DNA of 64,000 bases from RPRC01 sp034933285 (GTDB lineage Bacteria; Desulfobacterota; Desulfuromonadia; Geobacterales; Geobacteraceae), in the NCBI GenBank assembly GCA_034933285.1, contig JAYFNT010000008.1:124001-188000 (forward strand), given 5' to 3'. The notes beneath the pieces were generated by a model. That model was not told where the DNA came from and searched no databases. It was given only the letters and a program-made list of their open reading frames with translations. Both the position numbers and the translations under genes were made by a program. Below, one piece after another: positions 33,497 to 41,416 of the stretch; the first letter of the stretch is position 1; each line of letters opens with the position of its first letter.

Positions 33497-34837
33497 TCAG
33501 TCCAACACCACCCTTTCAAGGAAACCGGTATCAAAGTTCCCTTCTATGAATTCCTTGTTGGCCATGATCCTCTTATGGAAAGGTATTGTGGTCTTTATTC
33601 CTTCTATTATGTATTCATCCAGAGCCCTGCTCATCCTTCGGATCGCATCTTCCCTGGTTTCTGCATGGACTATTAGCTTGGCTATGAGCGAATCGTAGTA
33701 TGGAAGCACTACATACTGGTCATAAACGAATGAATCCACCCGAACGCCCAACCCCCCAGGGGTGTGATATGAAGTGATCCTGCCCGGGCACGGAGTGAAT
33801 TTCACCGGGTCCTCCGCATTGATCCTGCACTCGATTGCGTGTCCCTTGATCTTGATGTCGCTCTGTTTGTAGCGCAGCTTCAGACCGGCGGCAGACCTGA
33901 TCTGCTCGCGTACGATGTCGACTCCGGTCACCATCTCCGTGACAGGATGTTCCACCTGGATACGGGTATTCATTTCCATGAAATAGTAATTATTGTCCTT
34001 GTCGACCAGGAACTCGACAGTGCCGGCGCTGTTGTAACCGACCGCGGAAGCGGCCCGTACCGCGGCATCACCCATATGCTTGCGTAGTTCGGGCGTTATG
34101 ACCGTGCAGGGTGATTCCTCGATCAACTTCTGGTGACGTCGCTGTATCGAGCAGTCACGTTCGCCGAGGTGGACAATGTTGCCGTGCTTGTCGCCGATCA
34201 CTTGAATTTCAACGTGCCTGGGATGCAAACAATACTTCTCTAAGTAAACTTCGGGGTTGCCAAAACCGGCCTGTGCCTCTGCCCTGGCTGTTGCAAAAGC
34301 GTTCGGCAGGGCTGCAGGCGAATGGACAATCTTCATGCCCCTTCCTCCCCCACCTGCCGAAGCCTTTATTATTACAGGGAAACCGATCTGCTTGGCCACG
34401 TTGATGGCTTCATTCACATCCTTGACGCCTTCCTTGGTGCCGGGCAGAATGGGAACACCTTCCTTTATCATCGCTTGCCGTGCGCTGATCTTGTCACCCA
34501 TGAGCCTCATGCTCTCCGCGGTAGGCCCGATGAATGTTATTCCGCAATTTTCGCAGATTTCGGCAAACGCCGTATTTTCAGCAAGGAAGCCGTAGCCGGG
34601 ATGGATCGCCTCGGCATCCGTCAGCTCGGCAGCGCTGATCAGGGCATTGACGTTCAGATAGCTCTGAAGGCTTGGCGGAGGCCCGATGCAGACACTTTCG
34701 TCGGCCAGCTTGACATGGAGCGAATCACTGTCAGCCGTGGAATAGACCGCCACCGTCCTGATCTCCAGTTCCTTGCAGGCCCTGATTATCCGGAGAGCGA
34801 TCTCGCCGCGATTTGCTATGAGAATTTTGTGAAACAT
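33497..34837 (-). CDS. accC: Acetyl-CoA carboxylase, biotin carboxylase subunit
   Basis: 446 residues from ATG 34837 (MFHKILIANRGEIALRI). It has the ATP-grasp plan: IHPGYGFLAENTAFAEIC, the glycine-rich loop KASAGGGGRGMKIV, RDCSIQRRHQKLIEESP and the active-site segment NYYFMEMNTRIQVEHPVTEMVTG. It carboxylates biotin on AccB with ATP and bicarbonate, the first half-reaction of fatty-acid synthesis in the cytoplasm. It follows accB by 66 bases and is followed by gcvH after one base. The accAD carboxyltransferase genes are not in the window. Confidence 0.97.
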   Translation of the reverse strand: MFHKILIANRGEIALRIIRACKELEIRTVAVYSTADSDSLHVKLADESVCIGPPPSLQSYLNVNALISAAELTDAEAIHPGYGFLAENTAFAEICENCGITFIGPTAESMRLMGDKISARQAMIKEGVPILPGTKEGVKDVNEAINVAKQIGFPVIIKASAGGGGRGMKIVHSPAALPNAFATARAEAQAGFGNPEVYLEKYCLHPRHVEIQVIGDKHGNIVHLGERDCSIQRRHQKLIEESPCTVITPELRKHMGDAAVRAASAVGYNSAGTVEFLVDKDNNYYFMEMNTRIQVEHPVTEMVTGVDIVREQIRSAAGLKLRYKQSDIKIKGHAIECRINAEDPVKFTPCPGRITSYHTPGGLGVRVDSFVYDQYVVLPYYDSLIAKLIVHAETREDAIRRMSRALDEYIIEGIKTTIPFHKRIMANKEFIEGNFDTGFLERVVLD

Positions 34838-34903
34838 CTGTATTGTCTCCATTCGGGAGCCGGCATGCACTGCAGATCCCACTCTGAAAGATGCTGCAGT
34901 GTA

Positions 34904-35386
34904 TTACAGCGGCTCAACCACGAACAGGGCATCCCCGTATTCGACCGGCTGCGCGTTCTCCTTGCATATCCTGACTATCTTGCACCTGACTTCCGCTTCG
35001 ATTTCGTTCATCAGTTTCATAGCTTCCACAATGCAGAGCACCTGCCCCTTCTCTACAACCTGTCCGACCTCAACGTAGGGGGGAGCTTCCGGCGCAGGGG
35101 CGCGGTACATCGTGCCGACAATGGGTGAAGTTATGGTCAGTTTTCCCTGGTCAGGCTCAACCACCGGGACTCCCCCTGCGGGATGATGGGGCTCAGCGGC
35201 CAACGACGCTGCCGGTGGCGGCATCTGGGCTTGCATCAAAGGCGCCTGGGGAAGAGCATAACTGACGATCTCCGGAGACTTGCCCCTCTGGATTCTGACC
35301 TTCTCACCAGCCGTTTCCATTTCAAATTCGGTAATATCGTTTTCAGTAATGATTTTTATAAGATTTTTCAGATCCTTGATATCCAT
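34904..35386 (-). CDS. accB: Biotin carboxyl carrier protein of acetyl-CoA carboxylase
   Basis: 160 residues from ATG 35386, with AAGGAGAG before it. The N-terminal helical part (MDIKDLKNLIKIITENDITEFEME) binds biotin carboxylase, a Pro/Ala linker follows (about 65-85), and the C-terminal biotinyl domain has the canonical EAMKLMNEI, with Lys124 carrying biotin, and a thumb-like segment TMYRAPAPEAPPYVEVG. It carries CO2 from AccC to the carboxyltransferase. Located between pepQ and accC. The efp gene usual at this place in many bacteria is absent. Confidence 0.97.
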   Translation of the reverse strand: MDIKDLKNLIKIITENDITEFEMETAGEKVRIQRGKSPEIVSYALPQAPLMQAQMPPPAASLAAEPHHPAGGVPVVEPDQGKLTITSPIVGTMYRAPAPEAPPYVEVGQVVEKGQVLCIVEAMKLMNEIEAEVRCKIVRICKENAQPVEYGDALFVVEPL

Positions 35387-35454
35387 GAATCTCTCCTTTT
35401 TCGCCAATCGCACGGTAAAATCCGCAATAACGGATCCGTTCCGGATGCATAGTA

Positions 35455-36522
35455 TCACACTATCATAAGATCCTTGGGGACCAGAGTCAGCAGCCTGCAC
35501 CCATTCGAGGTGACGCAAACCGTGTCCTCGATGCGAACCCCGCCCAATCCCGGCAGATATATGCCGGGTTCGATCGTAAAGACCATGCCCTCAAGGACGT
35601 TTCCTTCGCTACGGAATGAAACGACCGGCTTTTCATGGACATCAAGACCTACACCATGTCCAAGGCCATGGCCGAAAAACTCACCGTATCCCTGCCGGGC
35701 AATGAAGTCCCGGGCCACTGCGTCCAGCTCCTTCAGGGGGATTCCGGGACGAACCGCATCAATGGCAAGATCATGCGCTTCCTTTACGATCCGATAGACG
35801 TCACGCAGCCGCGGATCCGGCTCCCCGACCGCAACAGTTACCGTTTCATCGGAGTGATATCCGTCCAGGACCGCTCCGAAATCGATGGTGACCAAATCTC
35901 CATGGCTGAGGACCCTTGACCCCGCCCTGCCGTGGGGAAGAGCGCCCCGTTCACCGGAAGCGACGATAATGTCAAAAGATTTGTCGTCCGCCCCGGCGGT
36001 CCTCATGGCGAATTCCAGCTGAAAAGCAACATCTCTCTCAGCAGCACCGGTACGTATCGAAGGAAGGATAGCATGAAAAGCGCCGGATGCAATTTCCGCT
36101 GTCCTCGCCAGGCAGCCTATCTCAGTGTCATCCTTCACAACCCTCAACATCGACGCTTCAGGCCCCAAAGGCGCCAGCTTCACATCAGGCATGGAGCGCT
36201 GCAGAGCATGGTATGAAGCAACATTCAGGCTCTCGGGCTGAAAACCCAGCTTGACTGCCTTCATCTCACCGACGAGCGAAGCGATCGTCGGAACCTTTTC
36301 CCTGAATTCAACGACCGTGCACCCGGACACTTCCCTCGACGCCTGGCTGGTATACCGGGAGTCTGTCAGGAAGCCGGCGTAGGAGTCGTTAAGCAGCAAA
36401 GTCCCCTCGCTGCCGGTAAAGCCGCACAGGTACCTTATGTCGCACAGGTCGGAGAAAAGAATGGCATCAACGTCAAAACGCTCCAGATATGCTCTGGCCG
36501 CGGCGATCCTGTTTTTTAGCAC
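35455..36522 (-). CDS. pepQ: Xaa-Pro aminopeptidase (M24 metallopeptidase)
   Basis: 355 residues from a GTG at 36522, chosen because GAGGGG lies seven bases before it; a longer start at a TTG (36567) is less likely. The N-terminal creatinase-like domain contains CDIRYLCGFTGSEG. The C-terminal pita-bread catalytic domain has the metal ligands in order: VTIDFGAVLDGYHSDETVTVAVG, GHGLGHGVGLDVHEKP, MVFTIEPGIYLPG and GVRIEDTV. It removes N-terminal residues preceding proline in the cytoplasm. It follows aroQ and precedes accB, a gene order seen in many bacteria. The pepQ/pepP symbols are used loosely. Confidence 0.92.
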   Translation of the reverse strand: MLKNRIAAARAYLERFDVDAILFSDLCDIRYLCGFTGSEGTLLLNDSYAGFLTDSRYTSQASREVSGCTVVEFREKVPTIASLVGEMKAVKLGFQPESLNVASYHALQRSMPDVKLAPLGPEASMLRVVKDDTEIGCLARTAEIASGAFHAILPSIRTGAAERDVAFQLEFAMRTAGADDKSFDIIVASGERGALPHGRAGSRVLSHGDLVTIDFGAVLDGYHSDETVTVAVGEPDPRLRDVYRIVKEAHDLAIDAVRPGIPLKELDAVARDFIARQGYGEFFGHGLGHGVGLDVHEKPVVSFRSEGNVLEGMVFTIEPGIYLPGLGGVRIEDTVCVTSNGCRLLTLVPKDLMIV

Positions 36523-36648
36523 ATGGGACCCCTCATTACAACTGTTTTTTCCCACGGAAAGTTCCAAACATGGCCATGTTCCCGCCCTGCGGAAAGGAAA
36601 CTCTCCCCGAGTTCCAAGCTTTCAAAATTGTGTAGTATGCCGTTTCGT

Positions 36649-37089
36649 TCAGGATTTCGAACCAAGATGAGTTGCCAGCGCACGCAAGCCGAGCAGGTAG
36701 CTTTCAGGGCCGAATCCGCTGATCTGCCCGAGAGCCACCGGCGCCACATGGCTTTTCGCCCGGAATTCCTCGCGTTTGTGGATATTGGACAAGTGAACCT
36801 CCACCACAGGCAATGCAACTGCCGCCAAGGCATCGCGGATTGCGACGCTGGTATGGGTATATGCGGCTGGGTTTATCAGTATCCCGTGGAAGGAGTTCAT
36901 TGATGATTGAATTGCGTCAACTATGGCGCCTTCGGAGTTGGACTGGAAATATTCCAGGGTGCATCCCAGCTGTTCCGCAAGGCGGCCGAGCGCGGCGTTG
37001 ATGTCGGCCAAGGTCATCTTTCCATATACTTCAGGCTCGCGAACGCCGAGAAGGTTCAGATTGGGGCCATGGATTACAAGTATTTTCAT
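36649..37089 (-). CDS. aroQ: Type II 3-dehydroquinate dehydratase
   Basis: 146 residues from ATG 37089 with GAGGTGGG upstream. Type II landmarks are all there: GPNLNLLGVREPEVYG (catalytic Tyr22 and the loop Arg), FQSNSEGAIVDAIQ, INPAAYTHTSVAIRDAL and EVHLSNIHKREEFR with the catalytic His. It dehydrates 3-dehydroquinate in the shikimate pathway. aroB is nearby on the same strand but two genes, a TPR and a roadblock protein, intervene. Confidence 0.97.
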   Translation of the reverse strand: MKILVIHGPNLNLLGVREPEVYGKMTLADINAALGRLAEQLGCTLEYFQSNSEGAIVDAIQSSMNSFHGILINPAAYTHTSVAIRDALAAVALPVVEVHLSNIHKREEFRAKSHVAPVALGQISGFGPESYLLGLRALATHLGSKS

Positions 37090-37191
37090 GCTAATCCCAC
37101 CTCGAAAAACATTTTCTTCCATGATGCCGGCCGCCGGCAAGGCTTGCCGTCTGCTGCCGTCATCATCGGTGGCAGGTCTTATTGATGCTGG

Positions 37192-37554
37192 TTACCTGAG
37201 CAGCTCCAGAATACGAGGCGCCCTGCACCGGAGAATGAAACGCCCCTTACCGTAATTTCCGCAATGGTCGATGGCAAAAACGATGAAAAGGTCGTCACTG
37301 AGCACTCTTATTATGACACGGGAAACATCGGTATTTATGGACACCTCTTCCATTTTGCCGGTATTCAGCACATCGACGGCTTTCCTTATTTCCTTCAGGA
37401 CAGTGGCATATTCCACTGCAAGCAGCTGCAGATCGACAGGAGCATCTTCCTTGATGTATTCATCTATCGAGATGCCGTCATAGCCGATAACCACAACTCC
37501 CAGGCCGCCATCCACACTTTCGACCATTTCCTTAAGAACAGCCTTCATTGACAT
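37192..37554 (-). CDS. Roadblock/LC7-domain protein (MglB-like)
   Basis: 120 residues from ATG 37554, with AAGGAG six bases upstream; it overlaps the end of the TPR gene. The whole protein is one roadblock/LC7 fold: LKEMVESVDGGLGVVVIGYDGISIDEYI, then a helix with VEYATVLKEIRKAVDVLNTGKMEEVSIN, strands VIIRVLSDDLFIVFAID and a last helix. Roadblock proteins are homodimers that regulate small Ras-like GTPases such as MglA, which sets polarity and drives motility in myxobacteria. No mglA-type GTPase is adjacent; the partner may be elsewhere. Tight coupling to the TPR gene suggests they work together. Confidence 0.88.
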   Translation of the reverse strand: MSMKAVLKEMVESVDGGLGVVVIGYDGISIDEYIKEDAPVDLQLLAVEYATVLKEIRKAVDVLNTGKMEEVSINTDVSRVIIRVLSDDLFIVFAIDHCGNYGKGRFILRCRAPRILELLR

Positions 37555-38519
37555 TCCTTTCTCCTTCTGATGGAATGGAGCCATTGTTCCAGCTCTTCAA
37601 CAATTGCCATCTCGGCAAGGCAAGTCCCTTCGTCGGAAAAACCAGATCCACAGCTGTCAGCTTTCCCGTTTTCCATGACAGCCTTCTCTTGGGGAACCAC
37701 TTCAACGGATTGCTGCATCAGCTTGCAAACTGAACTGATTCTGGCTTCAAGATCGACGTTCCCCGGGTCTTCGCTTTCCAGTTGACGGTATACGTCGAGT
37801 GCCTTTGAGTAAAATCCTTGTGAAACATAAAGCTCAGCCAAGGTGGCTGTCGACATCGGGACAGCTTCGACCGGTTTCTCCGCGATATCACTCTCGCCGC
37901 TTTCCAGAAACTCCTCGGAGAAAAAGTCCGGCTCCATTGGCAATCCCGCCTCCGCCGGATCTTCAACGTCGCCGGCCACGACATCGGAAAGATCGAACGA
38001 TTGTACTTGCTCAATTTCAGGCAGTGTATCAGCTGCAAGAGACGAAGTCTCGTCAGCTTCGATCTCCTCGACTATGCACTCACCGCTTTCCCGTTCGGCT
38101 GACGACCGCCTGATCGCATCAAGCGCCTCCCTGCTTTCCAGGTCTTCGGGATTGAAGGCTACCAAGAGTTGCAAGGCCTTTTCAGCAGCCGGGACATTGC
38201 CTTCCTCCCGGTAAATCCTGTACAGCAATTTCTGTGCAAGAAGATTCTCCGGGGTCGCCTTGGACACTTTTTCGAGGGATTGCTTGGCGTCCGCATTCAA
38301 TCCTTTCTCGAAGTAAGCCCTGCCCAAGGCTATATGTCCGCCGATATACTCCGGATGGATCGCAGCGCCACGCTTGGCAACATTGAGAGCATCATCCAGC
38401 AGGCCGATCTTTCGGTAAAGCTCAGACAGAGGCGCAAAACAGTACGAATGAGGGTCTTTTGCCAGCATATCTTCGAATTTCTTGATATCGGTCCAAAACG
38501 AGGTCGTTTCCTTTTCCAT
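37545..38519 (-). CDS. TPR-repeat protein coupled to the roadblock gene
   Basis: 324 residues. Residues about 10-160 are tetratricopeptide repeats, including PLSELYRKIGLLDDALNVAKRGAAIHPEYIGGHIALGRAYFEKGLNADAKQSLEKV and NLLAQKLLYRIYREEGNVPAAEKAL. An acidic linker (about 160-235) is followed by another TPR at about 236-275 (TLAELYVSQGFYSKALDVYRQLESEDP) and a short tail. No signal peptide. It overlaps the roadblock gene by ten bases, so their products are probably made in fixed ratio and may bind. It follows aroB by nine bases, in the middle of an aro operon with which it has no known link. Confidence 0.88.
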   Translation of the reverse strand: MEKETTSFWTDIKKFEDMLAKDPHSYCFAPLSELYRKIGLLDDALNVAKRGAAIHPEYIGGHIALGRAYFEKGLNADAKQSLEKVSKATPENLLAQKLLYRIYREEGNVPAAEKALQLLVAFNPEDLESREALDAIRRSSAERESGECIVEEIEADETSSLAADTLPEIEQVQSFDLSDVVAGDVEDPAEAGLPMEPDFFSEEFLESGESDIAEKPVEAVPMSTATLAELYVSQGFYSKALDVYRQLESEDPGNVDLEARISSVCKLMQQSVEVVPQEKAVMENGKADSCGSGFSDEGTCLAEMAIVEELEQWLHSIRRRKECQ

Positions 38520-38528
38520 TCCGACTCC

Positions 38529-39608
38529 TCATGGTACGACGTTCTTTAACAGACAGTCCCAATCAGTCACACGCTCAATCACAGAGTTGCCTAATCCCTT
38601 GTTGAAAACGAAGTTTATCCCACCATCCCTCACTTTCTTGTCCCTGAGCATGACCGAGAAATACTCATCAGATGCAAACCCGGTGAATTCCGTGGGCAGG
38701 TGGAGAGATTTGAGCAAGTCCACGATTCTCATGGTGTCTTCCGCTGATGCATAACCCATGGATTCCGAAAGTCTCGCAGCGTGCACAATGCCGATTGCAA
38801 CGGCTTCTCCATGAAGGAAATGTGAATATTCCGTCAGTTTTTCTATGGCATGAGCAAAGGTATGGCCAAAATTCAATACCGCACGATACGACCCTTCCCG
38901 CTCGTCCCGCTCCACCACTGACGCCTTCAGCTCACAGCATTTCCTGACCGTTTTGAGCACGCAATCGCTCTCACGCGACAAAAGTTTTTCGACTGATGAT
39001 TCGAGGAAATCGAAGAACCGCCCATCACAGACCACCCCATACTTTACCACTTCGGCCAAACCGCTGAGATATTCCCGCTCCGGTAATGTATCAAGCATTG
39101 CAGAGTCAATTACGACAAGTCGCGGTTGATAAAAGGCGCCTATCAGATTTTTCCCGAGCTTGTGATTTATACCGGTTTTCCCGCCCACACTGCTGTCCAC
39201 TTGCGCAAGCAGTGTAGTGGGAATTTGTATAAAGGGAATGCCTCTCAGGTAAGTGGACGCTGCAAATCCGGTAATATCTCCAATTACCCCACCGCCCAGT
39301 GCAACGAGAAAAGACTGCCGATCCAGCCCTTCTTCAATGAGAAAGTCATATATGCGATTCAATGTTTCACTGTTCTTGAAAGATTCTCCATCTGGAATCT
39401 CCACCTTGTGAACAGCGAAACCGGCCGCCAAGAGAGAAGTGACAACCGTATCTCCGCAATATTTCCAAATGTTTGGATTGGAAACGACAGCAACATGGTT
39501 CCCCAGATCGAGGTCTCTGCAAAAGCGGCCGACCTCAGTAGCAATGCCACGGCCAAATTTTATGTCATAGCTCCTGACGCCGAGCTTGACCGCAAGATCA
39601 CCGGCCAT
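38529..39608 (-). CDS. aroB: 3-dehydroquinate synthase
   Basis: 359 residues from ATG 39608, which shares its first base with the aroK stop (TGATG). Motifs are the NAD/substrate block DGESFKNSETLNRIYDFLIEEGLDR, ALGGGVIGDITGFAASTYLRGIPFIQIPTTLLAQVDSSVGGKTGIN, and the zinc ligands in NFGHTFAHAIE and HGEAVAIGI. It cyclises DAHP, the second step of the shikimate route. It lies in the row aroC-aroK-aroB. Confidence 0.97.
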   Translation of the reverse strand: MAGDLAVKLGVRSYDIKFGRGIATEVGRFCRDLDLGNHVAVVSNPNIWKYCGDTVVTSLLAAGFAVHKVEIPDGESFKNSETLNRIYDFLIEEGLDRQSFLVALGGGVIGDITGFAASTYLRGIPFIQIPTTLLAQVDSSVGGKTGINHKLGKNLIGAFYQPRLVVIDSAMLDTLPEREYLSGLAEVVKYGVVCDGRFFDFLESSVEKLLSRESDCVLKTVRKCCELKASVVERDEREGSYRAVLNFGHTFAHAIEKLTEYSHFLHGEAVAIGIVHAARLSESMGYASAEDTMRIVDLLKSLHLPTEFTGFASDEYFSVMLRDKKVRDGGINFVFNKGLGNSVIERVTDWDCLLKNVVP

Positions 39609-40117
39609 CAATCTCTACCTTCCAGAAACGCCAAAATTTCCCTGGCCACATCATCCAATTTTTTCCCTGTTGTGTCAATTCGTATATCCGCATCTGAATA
39701 AAAGGGCTCACGCTCTTTCATCAATCTGTCAATGGTTGCTATGTCCTTGGATCCGCTAAGCAACGGTCTTCCGTCATCTTGCGCCAGTCGCTCAAGAATC
39801 ACCTCTGGAGAAGCGGAAAGATTTACGATCAAACCGATGTTTCTGAACATGTTGCGGTTTTCCTTGGAAATGACCGCGCCTCCTCCGGTTGACACCACCA
39901 TCCCACGCTCTTCCGATATGCTGCGAATAGCTTCCGCTTCCAAAGTGCGGAAGTGAATTTCTCCGTATTTTTCAAATATTTCGTTAATGGACATATTTTG
40001 CCGGCTGACAATCATATCATCCATATCCCGAAACCGGTATCCCAGTCGTTTTGCCAGCAATTTCCCCACGCTGCTTTTTCCGGTTCCCATGAACCCGGTC
40101 AGTATGATGTTGGTCAT
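39608..40117 (-). CDS. aroK: Shikimate kinase
   Basis: 169 residues. Walker A is GFMGTGKSSVGK, the shikimate-binding Asp/Arg segment is RFRDMDDMI and TLEAEAIRSI, then GGGAVISKENR and the LID arginine region RLAQDDGRPLL. It phosphorylates shikimate with ATP. It starts two bases after the aroC stop and its stop overlaps the aroB start, so it is translated as part of the aroCKB unit. Confidence 0.96.
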   Translation of the reverse strand: MTNIILTGFMGTGKSSVGKLLAKRLGYRFRDMDDMIVSRQNMSINEIFEKYGEIHFRTLEAEAIRSISEERGMVVSTGGGAVISKENRNMFRNIGLIVNLSASPEVILERLAQDDGRPLLSGSKDIATIDRLMKEREPFYSDADIRIDTTGKKLDDVAREILAFLEGRD

Positions 40118-40119
40118 AT

Positions 40120-41301
40120 TCAGATACTCTGCAGGTATTGTAGGTATGAATTGAAATTACTCCTGATTTCCCGCATGGAGTCTCCGCCGAACTTCTCAAT
40201 GAAGGCATTGGCTATTTCAAATGCCACAACAGACTCAACTACAACCGTAGCGGCAGGAACAGCACAGACATCCGACCTTTCGACAGTTGCCTTTATAGGC
40301 TCCTTTGTGGAAATATCAACCGTTTGAAGCGGCGCATACAAGGTAGGTATGGGTTTCATGGCCGCCCTTACCACGACGTCTTCCCCATTGGAGATGCCCC
40401 CTTCTATTCCTCCGGCATTATTTGTTTTTCTGTAAAAGCAGGATATCTCACCTTTGCTGACCCTCGTCGAATCATAGTAGATTTCGTCATGGACCAACGA
40501 ACCGGACCTTCGCGCAGACTCCAGACCCAGTCCGAATTCAACACACTTTATGGCCTGAATGCTCATGACAGCGAAAGAGATACGCGCATCCAGCTTCCTG
40601 TCCCAGTGAACATGGGACCCCAGTCCTACAGGCATACCGGTAGCGATTACCTCGATAACGCCGCCGACAGAATCACCCGATTCCCTTGCCCTGTCGACAA
40701 GTGACTTCATACGCGCTTCTGCCGCCCGGTCAAAGGTATAAAACTGGGATTCAGCGATCAGTTCCCTGAGCGCATCCTTGTTCACTGATGGTTTCTCAGC
40801 TTCAATGCCTCCCAGTTCTGCAACATATCCATAAACTTCGATGTCGAATTCGGAAAGAAAAGCCTTGGCTATAGCTCCTACCGCAACGCGTATTGCCGTT
40901 TCTCTGGCACTTGAACGTTCAAGTATGTTTCTGACATCCTTATGCCCGTACTTCATTATACCGGGAAGATCCGCATGACCCGGCCTCGACTTGGTTACCC
41001 TGATTTTTTCATCCCGGCCTGCCTCCTGAACGGACATTTTGTCCCGCCAGTTTTCCCAGTCGCGGTTTTTTATGGCCAGCGTGACCGGAGATCCGAGGCA
41101 TTCGCCCCAGCGAACGCCTGAAAGAATGGACACGGTATCGCTCTCGATCTGCATCCTGCCGCCTCTTCCATATCCCCCCTGCCTCTTTGCCAGGTCAATG
41201 TTTATTTTTTCTTCAGCTATCGTCAGCCCGGCAGGCACACCCTCGACAATTGCCGTAAGTTGAGGGCCGTGGGACTCGCCGGCCGTCAAATATCGAAGCA
41301 T
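40120..41301 (-). CDS. aroC: Chorismate synthase
   Basis: 393 residues from ATG 41301 with AGAGGATC upstream. It has the three signature blocks LTAGESHGPQLTAIVEGVPAG, GHADLPGIMKYGHKDVRNILERSSARETA and GGIEGGISNGEDVVVRAAMKPIPT, with conserved His and Arg for FMN and substrate. It converts EPSP to chorismate using reduced FMN. A hairpin terminator after pilQ separates it from the pil operon, so it is the first gene of the aro transcript. MqnA in this window uses its product. Confidence 0.97.
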   Translation of the reverse strand: MLRYLTAGESHGPQLTAIVEGVPAGLTIAEEKINIDLAKRQGGYGRGGRMQIESDTVSILSGVRWGECLGSPVTLAIKNRDWENWRDKMSVQEAGRDEKIRVTKSRPGHADLPGIMKYGHKDVRNILERSSARETAIRVAVGAIAKAFLSEFDIEVYGYVAELGGIEAEKPSVNKDALRELIAESQFYTFDRAAEARMKSLVDRARESGDSVGGVIEVIATGMPVGLGSHVHWDRKLDARISFAVMSIQAIKCVEFGLGLESARRSGSLVHDEIYYDSTRVSKGEISCFYRKTNNAGGIEGGISNGEDVVVRAAMKPIPTLYAPLQTVDISTKEPIKATVERSDVCAVPAATVVVESVVAFEIANAFIEKFGGDSMREIRSNFNSYLQYLQSI

Positions 41302-41339
41302 AAGATCCTCTCCAAAATCACTAGATTTTATTCACCTAA

Positions 41340-41368
41340 ACAAATGCCAGGGAAACCCTGGCATTTGT
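41340..41368 (-). terminator. Terminator between pilQ and aroC
   Basis: ACAAATGCCAGGG (41340-41352), a three-base loop, and its reverse complement (41356-41368): a perfect 13-pair stem. On the minus strand the T-rich stretch TTTGTTTAGG follows. Confidence 0.75.
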
Positions 41369-41416
41369 CCAACCACTATCTGTCGCTTTTTTCAATGTCC
41401 CTGAGATCCCATAATA

